DNA of 54,622 nucleotides. It comes from Acidimicrobiia bacterium. Lineage in GTDB: Bacteria > Actinomycetota > Acidimicrobiia > IMCC26256 > PALSA-555. The stretch covers positions 1 to 54,622 of the forward strand of contig SHVJ01000004.1 of the NCBI GenBank assembly GCA_009694295.1, read 5' to 3'. The notes under the pieces were generated by a model. That model worked only from the letters and a program-made list of their open reading frames with translations. It made no database searches and was not told the DNA's origin. Each line of letters starts with the position of its first letter. The stretch's first letter is position 1. Shown here piece by piece: positions 18,457-27,770 of this stretch. Both the position numbers and the translations under genes were made by a program.

Positions 18457-19046
18457 GGTCCCCCATCTCCTGCTGCGCCGCTGGTGACCAGCGACGTGCG
18501 CAGATGCGCGAGGCCGGCGCGGATGCGGCTCTTCACGGTCCCTTCGGGTTGGCCGAGCATCTCGGCAACTTCCCGATACGAGTGACCGCCGAAGTACGCG
18601 AGCTCGATCGCGGCGCGTTCCGACTCCTGAAGCTCGGCGAGCGCGGCGCGCACGTTCTCGCCCAGCGTGAGCTGCTCGACTTCGCGTTCGAGGTCGTAGC
18701 TCTCCGTGGTTCGGCGCCGGGCGTCCTTCTCTTCCCGCGTTCGGCGCGACGACTCGGCTCGCACGAGGTCGACGCTCCGACCGTGGGTCTGGGCCAGAAG
18801 GAACGCCCGCAGCGATCCCCGCTCGGGATCGAACTTCTCGGGTTGGTTCCAGAGCCGGAGGAACACCTCCTGCACGACGTCCTCGGCCAGCACCCGCGAG
18901 TTGAGGATGCGCAGCGCGAGCCCGAAGGTGGCGCCGGCGTGACGTCGGTAGATCTCGGCGAGCGCAGCCTGGTGGAACCGGCCGACCGCGACCACAAGCT
19001 GGGCGTCGCTTGCGCCCCGGGGATCCTCAGCGCTCACGGGGCTCAC
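18441..19046 (-). CDS. ECF RNA polymerase sigma factor (SigK-like)
   Basis: Sigma region 2 (AEDVVQEVFLRLWNQPEKFDPERGSLRAFLLAQTHGRSVDLVR) and region 4 (ERAAIELAYFGGHSYREVAEMLGQPEGTVKSRIRAGLAHLR). Confidence 0.92.
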   Translation of the reverse strand: MSPVSAEDPRGASDAQLVVAVGRFHQAALAEIYRRHAGATFGLALRILNSRVLAEDVVQEVFLRLWNQPEKFDPERGSLRAFLLAQTHGRSVDLVRAESSRRTREEKDARRRTTESYDLEREVEQLTLGENVRAALAELQESERAAIELAYFGGHSYREVAEMLGQPEGTVKSRIRAGLAHLRTSLVTSGAAGDGGPWLES

Positions 19047-19140
19047 CTTCCCTCACAGGGCCTCGTGGAGCCTTGCAGATTGGACGCACAGTGATGGTTC
19101 GACACGCAGGCTGCCCCTGGATGCCTCTACTCTGCCGCTC

Positions 19141-19605
19141 GTGCGCATCGCCACCACCGCGAACGCCGCGCTGGCTCGGTGGCTTCGTGAGGCGACGAAC
19201 CGCCCCACGGGGCGCTTGTGGGCACGCCGACGGGTCCGGATCGAGTCGCAACGCTGCCATCCCGATCTGCTCGAACGGTTGCACGTGCTCGTGGAGCAAC
19301 TTCCCGAGACGAGCACCCGGTTCGTCGGTGGCATCCCGCTCGTCGGGCATCCCGGTGCAGTCGTGTTCGCGATGGCCGCCGGCCAGAGCTGGGTGATGCT
19401 CCGCCTCCCGCCTCACGTTCACTCCGTGGTCGTGCACAGCGAGTGGGGCAACCGAGGGTTGACGGGCGATTGGGTCGACGTTGATCCGTGGCTCACCGAC
19501 CTCGAGCCGTACGAAGCACTGAGCCGCGTCCGCGGATGGGTGCGCGCAGCGTACGAGTACGCAGGCGAGCTGGCGCCACCCCCTCCGCGGGTAAGCCCGA
19601 CGTAA
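19141..19605 (+). CDS. Conserved hypothetical protein
   Basis: 154-aa ORF from GTG 19141, in the gap between sigK-like and lepA; family not recognised with confidence. Confidence 0.6.
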   Translation: MRIATTANAALARWLREATNRPTGRLWARRRVRIESQRCHPDLLERLHVLVEQLPETSTRFVGGIPLVGHPGAVVFAMAAGQSWVMLRLPPHVHSVVVHSEWGNRGLTGDWVDVDPWLTDLEPYEALSRVRGWVRAAYEYAGELAPPPPRVSPT

Positions 19606-19611
19606 GCCTGG

Positions 19612-21399
19612 CTACTCGTCGAGGCGGAGTGCCGCGACGAACGCCTCTTGGGGAACTTCCACACGGCCGATCGACTTCATCTTGCGCTTGCCGGCCTTCT
19701 GCTGCTCGAGCAGCTTGCGCTTGCGCGTGATGTCGCCGCCGTAGCACTTCGCGATCACGTCCTTGCGCACCGCCTTGACCGTCTCGCGAGCGATGATGCG
19801 CCCGCCGATCGCCGCTTGGATGGGCACATCGAAGAGCTGGCGCGGGATCAGCTCTTTGAGCTTCTGCGTCATGCGGCGGCCGTAGTCGTACGCCTTGTCG
19901 CGGTGCATGATCGTGGAGAACGCGTCGACCGGCACGTTGTTGAGCAGCACGTCGACCTTGACGAGGTCGGAGCGCTGGTACTCAGCGGGCTCGTAGTCGA
20001 GGCTCGCGTACCCGCGAGTGCGCGACTTGAGCTGGTCGAAGAAGTCGAGGACGATTTCGGCGAGCGGGATCACGTAGACCAGCTCCACTCGGTCCTCCGA
20101 GAGGTACTCCATCTTGATCATCTCGCCCCGGCGGGTCTGCGTGAGATCCATGATCGGGCCGACGAAGTCGGTAGGTGTGAGCACCGTTATGTTCACGTAG
20201 GGCTCTTTGACGAAGTCGACCGCGTTGTTCTCTGGCATCGCCGACGGGTTGTCGACAACCTCGACTGCGCCGTTGTGCAGATGGGCGAGGTACTCGACGT
20301 TGGGGGCCGTGGCGACGAGCGAGAGGTTGTACTCACGCTCGAGCCGCTCTCGCACGATCTCCATGTGCAGCAGGCCGAGGAACCCACATCGGAAGCCGAA
20401 GCCGAGCGCGCCCGACGTCTCGGGCTCATACGTGAAGGATGAGTCGTTGAGGCGCAGCTTCTCGAGGGCTTCTCGCAGGTCGCCGTATTCGTCGCCGACG
20501 ATCGGGTACAGACCGCAGAACACCATCGGCTTGGGGTTGCGGTAGCCCGGGAGCGGCTCACCCGGGTGCGCGGCATTCGTGACGGTCTCACCGACGCGGG
20601 CCTCGCCAACGTCTTTGATGCCCGCGATGAGGTATCCGACTTCGCCGGGACCGAGCGACTTCACTGGCGTGGGCACCGGCAGCCGTACGCCGACTTCTTC
20701 GGCATCGTGGGTGGCTTTGGTCTGGAGGAAGCGGAGCTTTTCGTCGGTGGTGAGTGTGCCGTCGAACACGCGCACCGCACTGATCACGCCGCGGTACGGG
20801 TCGTAATACGAGTCGAAGAGGAGTGCGCGGAGCGGCGCGTCGGGGTCGCCTTCGGGTGCAGGCACTCGTTCGACGATCGCATCGAGGAGTTCAGGGACAC
20901 CCTCCCCTGTCTTGGCCGAGATCCGGAGGATCTCATTGACTGGGATGCCGAGCACCTTCTCGATTTCCGCGGCGCGCTTGTCGGGCTCGGCCGCCGGCAG
21001 ATCGATCTTGTTGAGCGCGGCGACAATCGTGAGGTTCGCTTCGAGCGCCGAGTAGCAGTTGGCGAGCGTTTGCGCCTCGATGCCCTGGCTGGCGTCAACG
21101 AGGAGGACGGCGCCTTCGCACGCGTGCAGGCTGCGGGATACTTCGTAGGAGAAGTCGACGTGTCCGGGCGTGTCGATCAGATGGAGGACGTGGTCCTTCC
21201 ACGTGAGCCGTACGTTCTGGGCCTTGATCGTGATACCGCGCTCGCGCTCGATGTCCATCGAGTCGAGGTACTGGGCGCGCATGTCGCGCGGATCGACAGC
21301 GCCACACAGCTCGAGGAGCCGATCGGCCAGCGTCGACTTGCCGTGGTCGATGTGGGCGATGATCGAAACGTTGCGAAAGCGGTCGCGGGACGTCGGCAT
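19612..21399 (-). CDS. lepA: Elongation factor 4
   Basis: [51 protein letters not shown]4-specific C-terminus [33 protein letters not shown]. Confidence 0.97.
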   Translation of the reverse strand: MPTSRDRFRNVSIIAHIDHGKSTLADRLLELCGAVDPRDMRAQYLDSMDIERERGITIKAQNVRLTWKDHVLHLIDTPGHVDFSYEVSRSLHACEGAVLLVDASQGIEAQTLANCYSALEANLTIVAALNKIDLPAAEPDKRAAEIEKVLGIPVNEILRISAKTGEGVPELLDAIVERVPAPEGDPDAPLRALLFDSYYDPYRGVISAVRVFDGTLTTDEKLRFLQTKATHDAEEVGVRLPVPTPVKSLGPGEVGYLIAGIKDVGEARVGETVTNAAHPGEPLPGYRNPKPMVFCGLYPIVGDEYGDLREALEKLRLNDSSFTYEPETSGALGFGFRCGFLGLLHMEIVRERLEREYNLSLVATAPNVEYLAHLHNGAVEVVDNPSAMPENNAVDFVKEPYVNITVLTPTDFVGPIMDLTQTRRGEMIKMEYLSEDRVELVYVIPLAEIVLDFFDQLKSRTRGYASLDYEPAEYQRSDLVKVDVLLNNVPVDAFSTIMHRDKAYDYGRRMTQKLKELIPRQLFDVPIQAAIGGRIIARETVKAVRKDVIAKCYGGDITRKRKLLEQQKAGKRKMKSIGRVEVPQEAFVAALRLDE

Positions 21400-21471
21400 G
21401 GGACGTCCAGTCTCGCAGAGCGCGGCCGGACTCCTCCGCACGTCGGCGAGCGAAAAGGCGGAAGCGGCGTG

Positions 21472-22641
21472 TTACGCCGCGTCGGATTTCGGTGGCGCCC
21501 GGAGCGACCAGGTGCCATCGCCGTTCTCGACCACCTCGTATCCGCGATGGGTGATCAGGTCGTGGTGGTCTGGGCACACACCACCAAGAACCCCGTATCT
21601 GGTGATGCGATTCTCGGCGAAGCCGAGCGTGTGGTGCCGCTCGAGAGCACGGGTGTGGTCACAGTCGCGGACCTTGCAACGTCCCTGGTCACGTTCGTCG
21701 ACCGCAATGCGCAGCGCCACAGGTACGTGGCGGGTGGTGGAAACCACGGTCTGGACATCGACTCCGTCGGAGATCACGAGCTCCAACAGCCCGTGTGACA
21801 ACACCTTGCGAGCGTGATCGACAGGCACGGGCCCGACGCCGGGGATCTCGCAGACCTCACCTTCTCGGGTCTTGCCATCGAGCAGCGAGCCGAGGTCGAC
21901 GCGCACCCGCACCACGTCGGAATTCTGCGACCGCGCAGCCGTGGGTGCCGCAGCACTGCGGGCAAGACCGACGAGGGCGTCGAAGCGGTAGGCGTCGTGT
22001 GATTCGTGCCGCCCGGCGCGCCTGGCGGTGTCGAACGCGTCACGTTCGAGCGGTTTGAGTGCGGCGAGGATCTCGGCGATCTGCTCGGTAGGCCCAGAGA
22101 AGGTTCCGTGGGTGGCGTAGCCGCGCGTCCAGGTACGCAGATGACGTTCCTTGCGGGCCTGCTCACGACCCTTGGCCTCGTCGCTGGCCCACGCGATCAC
22201 ACGTTCCTTCTCGCTGCGCAGCTCACGGAACCCGCGATGTGTCGCAACGTGGATCAGGTGCTCTTCGGATCCAGGAGCGACCGAAGCAGCCGCAGTCACC
22301 TGGGCCGCTTGCGCGAGGGACAGGCCGCCGGCGCGCAGCGTGTCGGCGGTGGCCGGCAACGATGCGAGACGGTCCGCGGTCGTAAGCGTCTCGCGCGCCG
22401 CGTGCTCAGAGGTGCCTGACACGCCCGCAAGCCACTGCTCAGCGCTCACAGCATGCGACGTGCGGGTCCAGGCACCCGTGTCGGCCGCACGCTTGGCAAA
22501 GAGCAGCGTGACGGCTTCGCCGAGCTTGACGATCTCCGCGCCGACTTCGGTGAGTCGAGCCGCGTCAGCACCCGAGTACTCCTCGGGCACCAGCGATGCA
22601 GTGCGAACTGCAAGCGCGTCGCGGATCTCCTCGAACTTCAT
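21472..22641 (-). CDS. DUF222 / 13E12-repeat family protein with C-terminal HNH endonuclease domain
   Basis: DUF222-type helical region and HNH core [23 protein letters not shown]...[16 protein letters not shown]. Confidence 0.88.
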   Translation of the reverse strand: MKFEEIRDALAVRTASLVPEEYSGADAARLTEVGAEIVKLGEAVTLLFAKRAADTGAWTRTSHAVSAEQWLAGVSGTSEHAARETLTTADRLASLPATADTLRAGGLSLAQAAQVTAAASVAPGSEEHLIHVATHRGFRELRSEKERVIAWASDEAKGREQARKERHLRTWTRGYATHGTFSGPTEQIAEILAALKPLERDAFDTARRAGRHESHDAYRFDALVGLARSAAAPTAARSQNSDVVRVRVDLGSLLDGKTREGEVCEIPGVGPVPVDHARKVLSHGLLELVISDGVDVQTVVSTTRHVPVALRIAVDERDQGRCKVRDCDHTRALERHHTLGFAENRITRYGVLGGVCPDHHDLITHRGYEVVENGDGTWSLRAPPKSDAA

Positions 22642-22819
22642 GCGACCACGATGACAGGGGGGTGTGACATTCAGGCCCGCGAAACGCCTGGAAACACGTC
22701 AAGATCCTGCCAATCTCGTGGCAGAAATCATGCGCGTCGGCGCGCGGCAAACACGCTACGCGTCGACATCAACGTCGATGTCGACACACTTCACTTGCAG
22801 AACTGCTGGACTGATCGAC

Positions 22820-23141
22820 ATGAAAGATGGCTGGGAGCGCGGGCACGGCGAGATCGAAGCCACACGCGAGAAGTTGCAATGGGGTCTCTGAGATCCCGAC
22901 CAGTTCTTCGCCGACCGCGGTCTCGCCTTGCGCTGTTTCGAAAGCTGATGGCGAATGGTGGGCCCACCTTCACAGACCTATTCGGTGGTGGACGCCCCGC
23001 AGGCGATCACACCGCGCCAGCGCCACCCGATACGGCCGCGGTTCATCGAAGGTGGATTGCAAGGAAAGCGCGGTTCGCCGATGGGTGGTCAAGCAGGAAT
23101 CGGCCGATATCGCGCGCCGACCCGGCGAAGGTCTGCCGTAA
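22820..23141 (+). pseudogene. Possible decayed small actinobacterial gene
   Basis: [41 protein letters not shown] in one frame, continuing protein-like in a second frame as [12 protein letters not shown]...[37 protein letters not shown]. Confidence 0.4.
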
Positions 23142-23256
23142 GTCCCCAGACTCAGCTGCCACCGCCCAATCTCACCCGACCCGCTGGAGGCCTGAACCGG
23201 TCCCCCTGATAGCCTGCTCGGGTCCCAGACGAATCTTTGGAGTAGCGCACGCCCTC

Positions 23257-23517
23257 ATGGCGAACATCAAGAGTCAGATCAAGCGGAACCGGCAGAACGA
23301 GAAGCGGCACGAGCGCAACAAGGGTGTGCGCTCGGAGCTGAAGAGTCGCGTGAAGGCGGCTCGGACTGCGATCGACGCCGGTGCGGCTGAGGCCCCTGAG
23401 GCCGCTCGCATGGCCCAGAAGCGCCTCGACAAAGCCGCTTCCAAAGGCCGGATCCACAAGAACCAGGCCGCTCGCCGCACCTCGCGTCTCATGAAGCGAG
23501 CTTCCAAGAGCGCCTGA
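23257..23517 (+). CDS. rpsT: 30S ribosomal protein S20
   Basis: [30 protein letters not shown]...[18 protein letters not shown]. Confidence 0.96.
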   Translation: MANIKSQIKRNRQNEKRHERNKGVRSELKSRVKAARTAIDAGAAEAPEAARMAQKRLDKAASKGRIHKNQAARRTSRLMKRASKSA

Positions 23518-23521
23518 TCGT

Positions 23522-24586
23522 TCAGGTCCGTCTTGCTGCCGCCCGTGTGGTGAGTGCGGCAAGCCGAGCCACCAGCACCGACATCACTACATCGCCGGGG
23601 ATCGCGCGCTCGCCTTTCAGGTCGAGATCGGCCCGACCCAGGTGATCGAACGCCTGGCGTAGCCCGTCGGTCCCGAGGGCGCGCGCCTGGCGCAGCCGGA
23701 AGCCGGCAGCCCGAGGATTCATCCGCCCGCCCAATGCGGCCGCGGCGTCGTCGTTGCCACGGATCTCAGGATCGTCGAGGCGCAACAGCCGTCGGTAGTG
23801 CCCGTGCAGGAAACCCATCACTTCGAGCGGATGCAACGGCTTGGGATGCGTCGGGCTCGTGACGGTGAGCAATCGGTCCACGACCGCGAGCGCGCCCGGC
23901 ACATCGCCCTTCTCGATCGCGTTCGTGAGATCCCACATCGGGACCGCGCCCGCACCCGCGAGATACGGATCGACCTCTTCGACGTCGAGATCGGCACCAG
24001 GGCCATGAACCGCGGCAAGCATGTCGACGATGCCGGGCACCAAACCCGCGTCTTCGCCGACGTGCGCGATCAAGAGCTTGGCCGCGGCGGGACGCATCAT
24101 GAGCTGCGCGGCGTCGAGCTCACGAGCGAGCACATCAACCGCCTTCTCCGACGCGGTGCCCACCACTTCGCCCGATGCCTTCGCCAGCTTCTCGAGCGCC
24201 GTCGCCGTGGTTGCAGCACCGCGCGCCGTTCCCCCGGCCACGAGCACGAGCTCGGTGGTCTCCACCGGGTCGTCGAGGTACGCCTCGAGTGCCTTGACCT
24301 CGGGCTTGCCGAGGTTGCCGACGTCGTGCACCACGACGACACGCTTGGCCGTCATCATCGGCGGCGTGAGCGCCGCGTTCAACGCTGAGCCGAACGGTGT
24401 TCCGGTGATCTCGGCGGTGTCGCCACCGTCCTCATCATCCTCGGCATCGCTGCGACCGTCGGCAGGGATCGTGAAGTCCTCGAGTGCGAACGAACGGTCT
24501 TCGCCGTCGAGCAGCTCCTCGATGAGCGCCGACAGCGAGTCGTCGCGCAGGATCGGGTCGGCGCCCTTCACATAGTGAACCGTCAC
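23522..24586 (-). CDS. holA: DNA polymerase III subunit delta
   Basis: HolA-like architecture (VVVVHDVGNLGKPEVKALEAYLDDP...), adjacent to convergent rpsT and to the comEA/comEC block. Confidence 0.88.
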   Translation of the reverse strand: MTVHYVKGADPILRDDSLSALIEELLDGEDRSFALEDFTIPADGRSDAEDDEDGGDTAEITGTPFGSALNAALTPPMMTAKRVVVVHDVGNLGKPEVKALEAYLDDPVETTELVLVAGGTARGAATTATALEKLAKASGEVVGTASEKAVDVLARELDAAQLMMRPAAAKLLIAHVGEDAGLVPGIVDMLAAVHGPGADLDVEEVDPYLAGAGAVPMWDLTNAIEKGDVPGALAVVDRLLTVTSPTHPKPLHPLEVMGFLHGHYRRLLRLDDPEIRGNDDAAAALGGRMNPRAAGFRLRQARALGTDGLRQAFDHLGRADLDLKGERAIPGDVVMSVLVARLAALTTRAAARRT

Positions 24587-25461
24587 GAAATCCTCCGGTC
24601 CGACACCCTGATCCCGAGCGTGGCAGCTTCGGCTTCCAGGATCGCTTCCACCGTGCGGCAGACCTGCACGCTGCCGGCCACATCATGGACCCGCACGATG
24701 CGGCAGCCGTGCGCGACCCCGTAGGCAACGGATGCGAGCGACACGTCACGGCGGTCGTCGATCTCGAGGCCGAGCAGCTCACCGAGATACCGCTTGTTCG
24801 ATGCCGAGAGCAGCAGCGTGTATCCGGTGGCAGCGAGCATGTCGCTCTCCCGCAACAGGAGCGCGCTCATGGCGGGCGTCTTGCCGAGGTCGAGGCCGGC
24901 GTCGATCGCGATCTGCGACGTGTCGAGACCGACGGCCTCCGCCTGGGCCGCTCGATCCAGCAGGAAGTCATGGACCTCGCCGAGGAGGTCGTCGTAGTGC
25001 GGTTCGGGGTCGGGCACCCGGGGTTGCAGCCGGATGTGCGTGGCGACGACCGAGGCGTCGTGTTTGGCCGCCACTGAGAGGTACTCGGGGTCGCCGAAGC
25101 CGCTGATGTCGTTGCCCACGACGGCGCCGGCGCGACACGCCTCGTCAAGTACCGACGCTCGCCACGTGTCGACGGAGATCGCCACGTCGACTCGCTCACG
25201 CAACGCAGTGATCGCGGGAACGACGCGGTCGAGCTCTTCGGTCTCGCCGACCTCCGGACCCGGGCCGGCCTTCACGCCACCGACATCGAGCAGATCGGCG
25301 CCGACAGCAACCAGCTCGTCGGCCCGGCGGATGAGCGCATCGAGCTCGAACGTCTTGCCCTGGTCGTAGAACGAGTCGGGCGTGCGGTTGAGGATGCCCA
25401 TCACCAAGGTGCGGGTCGTGAGATCGACGACGCGGTCACCGAGGCGGAACGACCAGGGCAT
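24583..25461 (-). CDS. Dihydropteroate synthase-like protein (FolP2-type)
   Basis: LVMGILNRTPDSFYDQG, GADLLDVGGVKAGPGPEV, VVGNDISGFGDP, LSASNKRYLGELLG, RIVRVHDVAGSV. Confidence 0.85.
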   Translation of the reverse strand: MPWSFRLGDRVVDLTTRTLVMGILNRTPDSFYDQGKTFELDALIRRADELVAVGADLLDVGGVKAGPGPEVGETEELDRVVPAITALRERVDVAISVDTWRASVLDEACRAGAVVGNDISGFGDPEYLSVAAKHDASVVATHIRLQPRVPDPEPHYDDLLGEVHDFLLDRAAQAEAVGLDTSQIAIDAGLDLGKTPAMSALLLRESDMLAATGYTLLLSASNKRYLGELLGLEIDDRRDVSLASVAYGVAHGCRIVRVHDVAGSVQVCRTVEAILEAEAATLGIRVSDRRIS

Positions 25462-26926
25462 CGCGGCGGAGCATACGCCTGTGCCGCGCGAGCGCCGTCA
25501 CGCCCACGACGACCCCGAGCACGACGCCAGCGCGGAGGTCGATCGCGAACGGCACACGCGCCGCGGCATCGGCGATGCCGATAACGGCCTCGGCCATGAC
25601 GCGGGTGGGCAGTTGTAGCCCAGCCGCAAGTTCGGTCGCGCCGCGGCCAATGAGCCCACCGACCGCGCCAGCACCGAGCCCCCACAGGGTGAGGGGCCCG
25701 ACGAGGGGAACGGCGAGCAGATTCGCCGGGAGGGTGACGAGTGGCATCGAGCCGAACACCGGGAGCAGCACGGGCGCAACACCAAGCTGCGCGGCGGCCG
25801 TCGTACTGAAGCTCGCCCGCAACCACTCGGGCCCACGCATGCGTCGCGCGATCGGTGCGCTGAACAGCGCGATGCCCAGACTCGCTCCGCACGAAAGCTG
25901 GAAGCCCACCGAGTGCACGAGGAAGGGATCGATCACAAGCAGCGTCGTGACCGCGACCGTGAGGACGCGGATGGTTCGCGCCGGGCGACCGAGATGGACC
26001 GCCACCACGGCGCAGGCCGCCATCGCGCTGGCTCGCATGACCGACGGTTCCCAGCGGGTCATGAAGCCGAACAGCGCGAGCACCGTAAGCGTGCCGACCA
26101 GTCGCGCGCCTCGCGGGAAGCGCCGGAGCGCCGGACCAACGAGCGCGAGGACGAACGCCACGTTGGCCCCGGAGACCGCGAGCAGGTGCGTGAGCCCCGA
26201 AGACCGGAAGCTCTCCAACACGTCGTCGGGAATCGCTCGCGTGTCCCCGAGAAGGAAGCCAGCCATGAGCGCCCGCTCGGTGGGCGGAAGCGCGTCGTTT
26301 CCACGAAGCACCACGGATCGAATCGTGTTCGCGACGCGCATGTGAGTCGCGCCAGGCGCTTCGAAGTCGAGGAACCCGGTCGCGGCGAACTCCGCCACGG
26401 CATGGCGCCAACGCGAGCGCTCGTCGAACCCATCGAGCGGTCGAAACCAACCGCGCAACGTGACGCGATCACCGGCATCGAGCAACGCCAGTCGGGGAGC
26501 CGCGTCGTCAGTCGCAGTTACGAGGACGGTGCGGCCTCCGGCGTCACGCCATCCGGCATCACGCGACTCAGGGTCGACAAGGCGACCTCGCTCAATCCGG
26601 ACAAGCGCATTTGTGGTGAAACGCGTGCCGTCAGGGTCGTCGACCAGCGAGGCAGTGATCGTGCCGTCGGCTCGCTCGACAACCGCTTCCGCCAATGGCC
26701 ACTGGACGCGCCCGTGCTCAGCGCGTTGCGTGAGCGCGCATCCGGTGAGCACGACGGCGAGAAGCGCCAGCACGGATCGAGTGGGTGAACGTCGAAGCAA
26801 CGCCGCGATCACCCCCACGCTCAGGCCCGCAACGATCACCCCGACCGCCGCGCTGGGGCCAAAGCGCTCGCCGATGAGGATGCCGGCGAGCAGCGACCCC
26901 AGTACCGCGAGTGGAGCCCAACTCAC
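25436..26926 (-). CDS. comEC: ComEC/Rec2-type competence membrane protein (lacks C-terminal MBL domain)
   Basis: GLTHLLAVSGANVAFVLALVGPALR, TRWEPSVMRASAMAACAVVAVHLGRPARTIRVLTVAVTTLLVIDPFLVHSVGFQLSCGASLGI. Confidence 0.9.
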   Translation of the reverse strand: MSWAPLAVLGSLLAGILIGERFGPSAAVGVIVAGLSVGVIAALLRRSPTRSVLALLAVVLTGCALTQRAEHGRVQWPLAEAVVERADGTITASLVDDPDGTRFTTNALVRIERGRLVDPESRDAGWRDAGGRTVLVTATDDAAPRLALLDAGDRVTLRGWFRPLDGFDERSRWRHAVAEFAATGFLDFEAPGATHMRVANTIRSVVLRGNDALPPTERALMAGFLLGDTRAIPDDVLESFRSSGLTHLLAVSGANVAFVLALVGPALRRFPRGARLVGTLTVLALFGFMTRWEPSVMRASAMAACAVVAVHLGRPARTIRVLTVAVTTLLVIDPFLVHSVGFQLSCGASLGIALFSAPIARRMRGPEWLRASFSTTAAAQLGVAPVLLPVFGSMPLVTLPANLLAVPLVGPLTLWGLGAGAVGGLIGRGATELAAGLQLPTRVMAEAVIGIADAAARVPFAIDLRAGVVLGVVVGVTALARHRRMLRRDALVVPPR

Positions 26927-27651
26927 ACCGAGACACGGTCACGGAGGTCGGCGAATCGTTTCTCCCCGATGCCCCGCACGTCGCGCAGCTCGTTGACCGA
27001 CCGGAACCCACCCCGGGACTCGCGCTCGTCGAGGATCGCCGCCGCGAGCACCGGCCCGATGCCGGGCAGCTCCTCGAGCTGGGCGGCGGTCGCGGTGTTG
27101 AGGTTCACCACGGCGTCCGATGTTGCGCTTGGTTCACCGGTCACCGGATCGGGCAGTGCGTTGGTGACCTCGCCGACCTTTGGCACCAGCACCCGTTCGC
27201 CGTCAACGATCTTGGCCGCGAGGTTCAATCGGTCGAGATCGGCGTCGGGCAGGCCACCACCGGCGGCTTCCACGGCATCGATCACCCGCGATCCCGACGG
27301 GAGCTCGACGACGCCCGGACGGGCAACGGCACCGGCTACGTGCACGACGATCCCTACCGACCTCTGCGTGGTCGACGTGACCGCCGTTGACGGCGTTGTG
27401 CGCGCCGCGGCGGCTGACGGGCGGGTGCTGGTGCCCGACTCGCCGCCCGACACCCCGACGCGGTACCAGATGACCCCCGCGACGACGGCGACAACAACGA
27501 GCGCGATGACACCGAACCGCGCATCGGCCCGCCACTGGTCGATGCGGTCGCGCAGCGCGTCGAGTCCGCTCGCCATGACCGGGCGCGGCGGCATGGTTCG
27601 TCGACCGGGGTCGTCGCCCCAAAACTTGGGGTCGGGTCTCAAATCGGACAC
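26923..27651 (-). CDS. comEA: ComEA-like SLBB + helix-hairpin-helix DNA-binding protein
   Basis: One TM; VVHVAGAVARPGVVELPSGSRVIDAVEAAGG; VNLNTATAAQLEELPGIGPVLAAAILDERESRGGFRSVNELRDVRGIGEKRFADLR. Confidence 0.93.
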   Translation of the reverse strand: MSDLRPDPKFWGDDPGRRTMPPRPVMASGLDALRDRIDQWRADARFGVIALVVVAVVAGVIWYRVGVSGGESGTSTRPSAAAARTTPSTAVTSTTQRSVGIVVHVAGAVARPGVVELPSGSRVIDAVEAAGGGLPDADLDRLNLAAKIVDGERVLVPKVGEVTNALPDPVTGEPSATSDAVVNLNTATAAQLEELPGIGPVLAAAILDERESRGGFRSVNELRDVRGIGEKRFADLRDRVSV

Positions 27652-27770
27652 GGCTACCTCCGGGCGCGTTTCGACAAACCGGAGGAAGTACGGGGGAAGC
27701 CGAAGTGCTGACAGCCGGGTGAATTGGCTCCGCGGAGGTTATCCGCGTCCGGCGGTCACCGAATCACGAG

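Noticed and set aside
21472-22641. 13E12/HNH gene as an active mobile element or homing endonuclease
   Set aside because: No terminal inverted repeats, intron/intein context or target duplication visible; called only as a DUF222/HNH protein.
22453-23256. Long upstream extension of the rpsT reading frame
   Set aside because: S20 begins at [10 protein letters not shown] (23257); the upstream part overlaps the HNH gene and lacks S20 features.
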